A DNA stretch of 9,363 nucleotides. It comes from an uncultured Clostridia bacterium. Lineage in GTDB: Bacteria; Bacillota; Clostridia; TANB77; CAG-508. Where the stretch lies: NCBI GenBank assembly GCA_934167135.1, contig CAKPKI010000070.1:1-9363 (forward strand), in the 5' to 3' direction. The translations under genes and the position numbers were made by a program. Positions 5,704 to 9,363 of the stretch are shown here, piece by piece. Under the pieces are notes generated by a model. The model was not told the origin of the DNA, made no database searches, and was given only the letters and a program-made list of their open reading frames with translations. Each line of letters begins with the position of its first letter. The stretch's first letter is position 1.

Positions 5704-5988
5704 ATGGTTGCAAAAGTTATTTTATTTAGTACGAAATCTGGGGAAATTAGTAATTTTTTAAAGAAATTTTATTCTACTTCTTTGGCTATTAAAGATTCAT
5801 CTCTAGCATGGGAAAAGCATTTTCCTAATCCTGTTGATGTCTCTGAAATGATTGCTGCTTTTTCTGATAATCATTCTTCTTTCAATATTGATATGTGGGT
5901 TACACTTGATAAGAATGTTTTTATTAAAATATCACCTAAAAATGCAGATTTAATTATAAAATACATTTTTGAGAGATATCCTTATTAA
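5704..5988 (+). CDS. Conserved-looking small protein, function unknown
   Basis: A 94-aa protein that I cannot assign a function. Seen: an N-terminal beta-strand-like segment MVAKVILFSTKSGEISNFLK, a middle WEKHFPNPVDVSEMI helix, a second strand pair NIDMWVTLDKNVFIKI, and a C-terminal helix ADLIIKYIFERYPY. The mixed alpha/beta pattern, with no signal peptide or membrane helix, suggests a small folded cytosolic protein. From memory it resembles uncharacterised small clostridial proteins ending in YERYPY, but this would need a search. ATG at 5704 follows GAAAGGA by 8 bases; the ATG-less upstream extension to 5638 starts in the promoter region and lacks a binding site. It converges with recN: the two stop codons are three bases apart and no hairpin separates them. 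Confidence 0.7.
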   Translation: MVAKVILFSTKSGEISNFLKKFYSTSLAIKDSSLAWEKHFPNPVDVSEMIAAFSDNHSSFNIDMWVTLDKNVFIKISPKNADLIIKYIFERYPY

Positions 5989-5991
5989 TAT

Positions 5992-7620
5992 TTATGCTAT
6001 TTTATTTCTTAATTCAGTAGCATATTGAAGTGTTACTTCATTAATTTCTCCAGAAGAAATTCTTGCAATTTCACATAATACTTCTTGTTCATTTAATAAC
6101 TTGATTTTCGTAGATGTTCTTTCTTTTTCTACACTTTTACTTATGAAGTAATTATAATCTGCCATTGCTGCAATTGGTGCTAAATGTGAGATACATAATA
6201 CTTGATGATTTTGTGAAATACTTCTCATTTTGTTTGCAACTGATTTTGCAGCCTTTCCGCTTATTCCTGTATCTATCTCATCAAATATCATTACTGGTAT
6301 ATTATCTACTTCTGCTAACACTTTTTTTATTGCTAACATTATTCTTGACATTTCACCACCAGAAGCAATTTTAGTTAGTTCACTTTCATTTTCACCAACA
6401 TTTGTTTTTATATATATTCCAACTTCATCTTTTCCATCTTCATAAAATTCTTCTATTTTATATTGTACTTTCACATTGATTTTTGCGTTTTTCATTTCTA
6501 AGTCTACTAATTCTTTATTTATTCTTTTATTTAATTCTTCTGCATTTTCTTTTCTTATTTTGCTTATTTTATCTGCTATTTCTGTCATTTCTTTTTCTAT
6601 TATTTTTTGTTCATCTTTTAATTTGTTATTGTACTCATCAACATTTTCTATTCTTTTTATTTCTTCATCTATAGTATTAGCATATTTTAATATTTCTTCT
6701 ATATTGTTTCCATATTTTCTTTTTAAATTATCTATTGTATCTAATCTTGTCTCTACTTCTTCTCTTTCTTGCTCATCAAATTCTATATCTGAAAGATATT
6801 TGCTTAGATTAGCTGAAATTTCTTGCATTCCATAATATATATCTTTTAGACTTTCTGTTGTTTCTTCATACTTTCTATCTATATTCTCTATCTTTTCTAA
6901 TGCTCTTATTGCACTTCCTATTAGGTCTATTGTATTTTCTCCCACAGACATCTCTGCTTCTGATAAATTTTTAGCAATTTTTTCTGAATTTCTAATTATT
7001 TTGCTTCTTTCTTCTAATTCATTTTCTTCTCCATCTTTTAATCTGGCTTCTTGAATTTCATTTAATTGATATCTTAGTAAATCTAATTTTCTTTGCTTTT
7101 CTTTTTCATCTCCATAATTGTTTTTTAGTTCTCTTTTAATTTCATTATATCTTTGATATTTTTCTTTATATTTATTTTTTAATTCAATTATTCTTTCTCC
7201 AGAAAAGTTATCTAGATATCTGATATGTGTTCTATTATCTAATAATTTCTGATTGTCATTTTGTCCATGTATTTCTATATAATTACTCATAAAATTTTTA
7301 AGTTCAGCAACAGTTACTAATCTTCCATTTATTTTACACATATTTCTTCCATTATTAAAGATTTCTCTGATTACTATGATATTACCATCAACCGAATTTA
7401 CATCATTTGGAACATACATACATAATTCAACATAAGAATGATTTTCTCCTTTTCTTATCATTTCTTTTGAAAATCTTCCTCCACAAATTATGCTAATAGA
7501 GTCTATTATTAATGTTTTTCCAGCTCCTGTTTCTCCTGTTAACACATTCATTCCTTTATTTAAGTTTATTTCTAAATCATCTATTATTCCTATGTTTTTT
7601 ATATGTAAATTTGTTATCAT
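5992..7620 (-). CDS. recN: DNA repair protein RecN
   Basis: A 542-aa SMC-like ATPase that acts early in double-strand break repair, gathering and holding DNA ends before RecA-dependent recombination. Seen: Walker A GETGAGKT (residues 29-36) close to the N terminus, a long Glu/Lys-rich coiled coil from about residue 145 to 360, the ABC signature SGGEMSRIMLAIKK (from about 420), Walker B PVMIFDEIDTGISG (from about 442) and the switch histidine in CISHLAPIAAMADY (about 479). Length is near the family norm. ATG 7620 was chosen because GGAG lies 9 bases upstream and family members begin 'M-x-x-x-L-x-I-K-N'; a TTG nine codons upstream is in frame but lacks a site. It sits after the rplU-rpmA terminator with a perfect consensus promoter, so it is transcribed on its own. 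Confidence 0.97.
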   Translation of the reverse strand: MITNLHIKNIGIIDDLEINLNKGMNVLTGETGAGKTLIIDSISIICGGRFSKEMIRKGENHSYVELCMYVPNDVNSVDGNIIVIREIFNNGRNMCKINGRLVTVAELKNFMSNYIEIHGQNDNQKLLDNRTHIRYLDNFSGERIIELKNKYKEKYQRYNEIKRELKNNYGDEKEKQRKLDLLRYQLNEIQEARLKDGEENELEERSKIIRNSEKIAKNLSEAEMSVGENTIDLIGSAIRALEKIENIDRKYEETTESLKDIYYGMQEISANLSKYLSDIEFDEQEREEVETRLDTIDNLKRKYGNNIEEILKYANTIDEEIKRIENVDEYNNKLKDEQKIIEKEMTEIADKISKIRKENAEELNKRINKELVDLEMKNAKINVKVQYKIEEFYEDGKDEVGIYIKTNVGENESELTKIASGGEMSRIMLAIKKVLAEVDNIPVMIFDEIDTGISGKAAKSVANKMRSISQNHQVLCISHLAPIAAMADYNYFISKSVEKERTSTKIKLLNEQEVLCEIARISSGEINEVTLQYATELRNKIA

Positions 7621-7663
7621 AATAACCGTCTCCATTTCTTTTTTCAAATTTTTGTTCGTTATT

Positions 7664-7692
7664 ATTATAATAATACTTTTCTATTTTGTCAA
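7664..7692 (-). promoter_or_regulatory. Perfect consensus sigma-A promoter for recN
   Basis: On the minus strand TTGACA (7692-7687), a 17-base spacer and TATAAT (7669-7664). All 12 hexamer bases match. A loose inverted repeat CGAA-N6-TTCG (7702-7715) lies 9 bases upstream of the -35; it only partly resembles the Gram-positive LexA box. Confidence 0.88.
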
Positions 7693-7745
7693 TATCTTTT
7701 TCGAATATTTTTTCGTTTTTTGTGAGTTGATTTTTTACTATATGT

Positions 7746-7778
7746 AAAAAAAGTATAACTTAAAGTTATACTTTTTTT
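7746..7778 (-). terminator. Terminator of rplU-rpmA
   Basis: GTATAAC and GTTATAC arms with seven-base A and T runs on the two sides form a symmetric hairpin (7746-7778) with a short AT loop. It can work in both directions and directly abuts the rpmA stop codon (7779-7781). Confidence 0.9.
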
Positions 7779-8045
7779 CTAAGCATTTTCCTCTACTGGA
7801 TAAACACTTACTTGTTTTTTATCTCTACCTTTTCTTTCAAATTTAACTACTCCATCTACTAATGCAAATAATGTATCATCACTACCTTTTCCAACATTAG
7901 TTCCAGGATGTACTTTAGTTCCTCTTTGTCTAACTAAGATATTTCCAGCTAGTACAAATTGACCGTCAGCTCTTTTGACACCAAGTCTTTTAGATTCACT
8001 GTCTCTACCGTTCTTAATACTACCTTGACCATTTTTATGTGCCAT
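7779..8045 (-). CDS. rpmA: 50S ribosomal protein L27, no N-terminal extension
   Basis: An 88-aa L27, a large-subunit protein whose N-terminal tail reaches the peptidyl transferase centre. Seen: MAHKNGQGSIKNGRDSESKR, GVKRADGQFVLAGNILVRQR, then GTKVHPGTNVGKGSDDTLFA and a C-terminal VDGVVKFERKGRDKKQVSVY. ATG 8045 follows AAAGGAG by about 8 bases; a GTG three codons upstream overlaps the binding site. Many Firmicutes L27 proteins instead start with an extension ending in an LQFFA-type motif that the Prp protease cuts off. Here Ala-His-Lys follows the start Met directly, an in-frame TAA lies close upstream, and no prp gene lies between rplU and rpmA. The protein is thus of the form that is already mature, as in E. 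coli. Confidence 0.97.
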   Translation of the reverse strand: MAHKNGQGSIKNGRDSESKRLGVKRADGQFVLAGNILVRQRGTKVHPGTNVGKGSDDTLFALVDGVVKFERKGRDKKQVSVYPVEENA

Positions 8046-8099
8046 TCTTCTCACTCCTTTCGGCTTTACAATTATTTATTTAATTTTCTCTTAAATATC

Positions 8100-8471
8100 T
8101 TATTTTGTTTCTGTTTTTTCAGTTTTTGTTGATTTTGCAGTTGTAGCTGATTTTTTTGCTACTGTTTTTATTCCTGTAATTTCAACTTTTGTGTATGGTT
8201 GTCTATGTCCTTGTTTCTTTCTTTCATTTTTCTTAGCTTTCATTTTGAATACAATGATTTTTTTAGCTTTTCCATGAGAAACAACTTTTCCTTCAACTTT
8301 TACACCTTTTACATAAGGATTTCCAACTTGTACTTTTCCATCTTCTGATACTAATATTACTTTATCAAATGCAACTTTTTTTCCTTCTTCTGCATCTAAT
8401 TTTTCGAAAAATACTACATCTCCTTCTGCAACTTTGTATTGTTTTCCACAACTTTCAATTACTGCGTACAT
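8100..8471 (-). CDS. rplU: 50S ribosomal protein L21
   Basis: A 123-aa L21, which binds 23S rRNA in the large subunit. Seen: MYAVIESCGKQYKVAEGD at the start, a KVILVSEDGKVQVGNPYVKG stretch in the middle, and the RNA-binding KKNERKKQGHRQPYTKVEI segment near residues 79-98. After the usual end (about residue 101, TGI) there is an extra tail of some 22 residues, KTVAKKSATTAKSTKTEK and onward, low in complexity and rich in Lys and Thr; such tails occur in some lineages and are probably disordered. ATG 8471 is preceded by GGGAGGTG. It is first in the rplU-rpmA operon, with 54 bases to the rpmA start. A structured leader upstream suggests autogenous control. Confidence 0.97.
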   Translation of the reverse strand: MYAVIESCGKQYKVAEGDVVFFEKLDAEEGKKVAFDKVILVSEDGKVQVGNPYVKGVKVEGKVVSHGKAKKIIVFKMKAKKNERKKQGHRQPYTKVEITGIKTVAKKSATTAKSTKTEKTETK

Positions 8472-8581
8472 TTAAAATGCACCTCCCTTATTCGTATACT
8501 CGCTAATCCTTAAAAAAGGTAGTTAACTATATAATTTATTTATATTTTAACATTTTATTACCTTGACTAAGCGGATTACAG
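8472..8581 (-). ncRNA. L21-type leader RNA upstream of rplU
   Basis: The region from the predicted transcription start to the rplU ATG is about 110 bases. It can fold into nested stems: TAATCC (8578-8573) with GGATTA (8509-8504) outside, and AAGGTA (8564-8559) with TACCTT (8521-8516) inside, leaving a long AT-rich apical loop. A leader of this kind upstream of rplU is known in Firmicutes as the L21 leader, thought to let the ribosomal protein control its own message. The match to the published model is inferred from position and nested pairing, not from a covariance search. Confidence 0.55.
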
Positions 8582-8587
8582 TTATTT

Positions 8588-8616
8588 ATTTTAACATACT
8601 TGCCAGTTCTTGTCAA
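8588..8616 (-). promoter_or_regulatory. Strong sigma-A promoter for rplU-rpmA
   Basis: On the minus strand TTGACA (8616-8611), a 17-base spacer ending TGT, and TAAAAT (8593-8588): extended -10 with full -35. The -35 begins 4 bases after the recD2 stop codon. Confidence 0.87.
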
Positions 8617-8632
8617 GTTTTTACTGGCAAGT
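8598..8632. repeat. Perfect 10-bp inverted repeat around the rplU -35
   Basis: ACTTGCCAGT (8598-8607) and ACTGGCAAGT (8623-8632) form a perfect inverted repeat with 15 bases between. One arm is the last codons and stop of recD2; the -35 hexamer of rplU lies in the loop and the other arm in its spacer. No T-run follows on the minus strand, so it is not a standard terminator. Confidence 0.75.
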
Positions 8633-9363
8633 TTTCATAATTTTGTATTTTAATCCTGTATTTCTCTTTTTACTATCAATATTTTTAATCATATAATCAA
8701 CAATTTTATCATTCCCAACAACAATTAATAATTTCTTTGCACGAGTTAAACCTGTATATAATAAATTTCTTGTAAGTAGCATAGGTGCAGCCTGTGGTAT
8801 TATCATAATAACAACATCAAACTCACTTCCTTGAGCTTTATGAATAGTCATACAATAACTATGTTCAATTTGTTCTAAATCATTAAATTCATATTTACAT
8901 ATTTTTTCATCATCAAATTTTACATATAATCTCTTTTCTTTTTCATTAATATTTGTTATTATTCCTGTTTCACCATTAAATATGCCATTTCCATTTTCAA
9001 TTTCATTACCATACACTTTCTCCCAGTGTATATCATAATTATTTTTTATTTGCATTACTCTATCGCCTTCTCTAAAATAAATTTGACCATATTGTTTTTC
9101 TTCTATACCATCTATTTTTGGATTTAATGCTTTTTGTAAATATGAATTTAATTCTTTAGTTCCAAGTAATCCTTTTTTAGTTGGAGTTAATACTTGTATA
9201 TTTTTAAAGAAATCATAATTTCCATATTTTTTTAGTCTTTCTTTGCTTAATGAAATCACTTGGTTTAACAGTTTCTCTTGATTAATTTCATTTATGAAAA
9301 AGAAATCATTTAATTCTTCATCTATTTTTTCATTTTTATCTTCATCTATTAAGCCTTCTGTAT
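8621..9363 (-). CDS. recD2: RecD2-like DNA helicase, C-terminal part
   Basis: The C-terminal 246 residues of a superfamily 1B helicase of the RecD2 type; the frame stays open to the window edge, so the gene continues to the right and its true start is outside. RecD2 is a 5'-3' helicase acting in repair and fork maintenance in Firmicutes that use AddAB rather than RecBCD. Seen: IQVLTPTKKGLLGTKELN, then the GDRVMQIKNNYDIHWEK motif, the SH3-like insert with FNGETGIITNIN, helicase motif V in TIHKAQGSEFDVVI, and motif VI in LLYTGLTRAKKLLIVVG. The start sites visible within the window, such as GTG 9259, are internal and not used. The Walker A half of the protein is missing here. It ends inside the inverted repeat that surrounds the rplU promoter. 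Confidence 0.9.
   Translation of the reverse strand, partial: TEGLIDEDKNEKIDEELNDFFFINEINQEKLLNQVISLSKERLKKYGNYDFFKNIQVLTPTKKGLLGTKELNSYLQKALNPKIDGIEEKQYGQIYFREGDRVMQIKNNYDIHWEKVYGNEIENGNGIFNGETGIITNINEKEKRLYVKFDDEKICKYEFNDLEQIEHSYCMTIHKAQGSEFDVVIMIIPQAAPMLLTRNLLYTGLTRAKKLLIVVGNDKIVDYMIKNIDSKKRNTGLKYKIMKTCQ

Noticed and set aside
6165..6835. Several plus-strand hydrophobic open frames
   Set aside because: All lie antisense to recN and reflect the reverse complement of Lys/Glu/Ile-rich codons; no start signals.
7702..7715. LexA/SOS box upstream of recN
   Set aside because: CGAA-N6-TTCG keeps the outer bases of the Gram-positive box, but the inner GAAC/GTTC bases are absent and it sits upstream of the -35. 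In such AT-rich DNA it is likely chance.

Overview
The window is AT-rich DNA (about 25-30% G+C in the stretches I counted) with strong AAAGGAGG-type ribosome binding sites, consensus sigma-A promoters and compact hairpin-plus-T terminators. Gene content (ytfJ/gerW-type spore protein, ScpA, RecX, DUF1540 protein, class II aldolase, RecN, RecD2) points to a low-G+C, probably spore-forming member of the Clostridia (Firmicutes). No species can be named from the sequence.

Layout from left to right. (1) About 0.1-2.45 kb, minus strand: an operon-like run recX > scpA > DUF2953 (ytfI-like) > ytfJ, with almost no gaps. (2) 2.6-3.04 kb, plus strand: a secreted or membrane-anchored Asn/Thr-rich small protein of unknown function. 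(3) 3.1-3.82 kb, plus strand: a self-contained cassette made of a consensus promoter, a palindrome at the predicted transcription start, a long leader with an orphan Shine-Dalgarno sequence, a 174-aa gene that looks like a degenerate sigma-region-4-type helix-turn-helix protein, and a terminator whose core repeats the leader palindrome. This is the most novel-looking part of the window. (4) 3.86-4.33 kb: smpB, plus strand. (5) 4.37-5.57 kb, minus strand: fba and a 54-aa six-cysteine DUF1540 protein, each with its own signals. (6) 5.70-5.99 kb, plus strand: a small unknown protein. (7) 5.99-9.36 kb, minus strand: the end of recD2, then rplU-rpmA behind an L21-type leader, then recN behind a perfect consensus promoter.

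Functionally the window is mostly housekeeping: chromosome maintenance and repair (ScpA, RecX, RecN, RecD2), translation and ribosome rescue (L21, L27, SmpB), glycolysis (Fba) and sporulation (YtfJ/DUF2953). Two expected partners are missing from their usual places. scpB is not beside scpA. The Prp protease gene is not between rplU and rpmA, and this L27 also lacks the N-terminal extension that Prp removes. Several terminators start at or inside the stop codon of the gene they end. Apart from the 3.1-3.82 kb cassette, I see no mobile element, CRISPR array, tRNA or rRNA.
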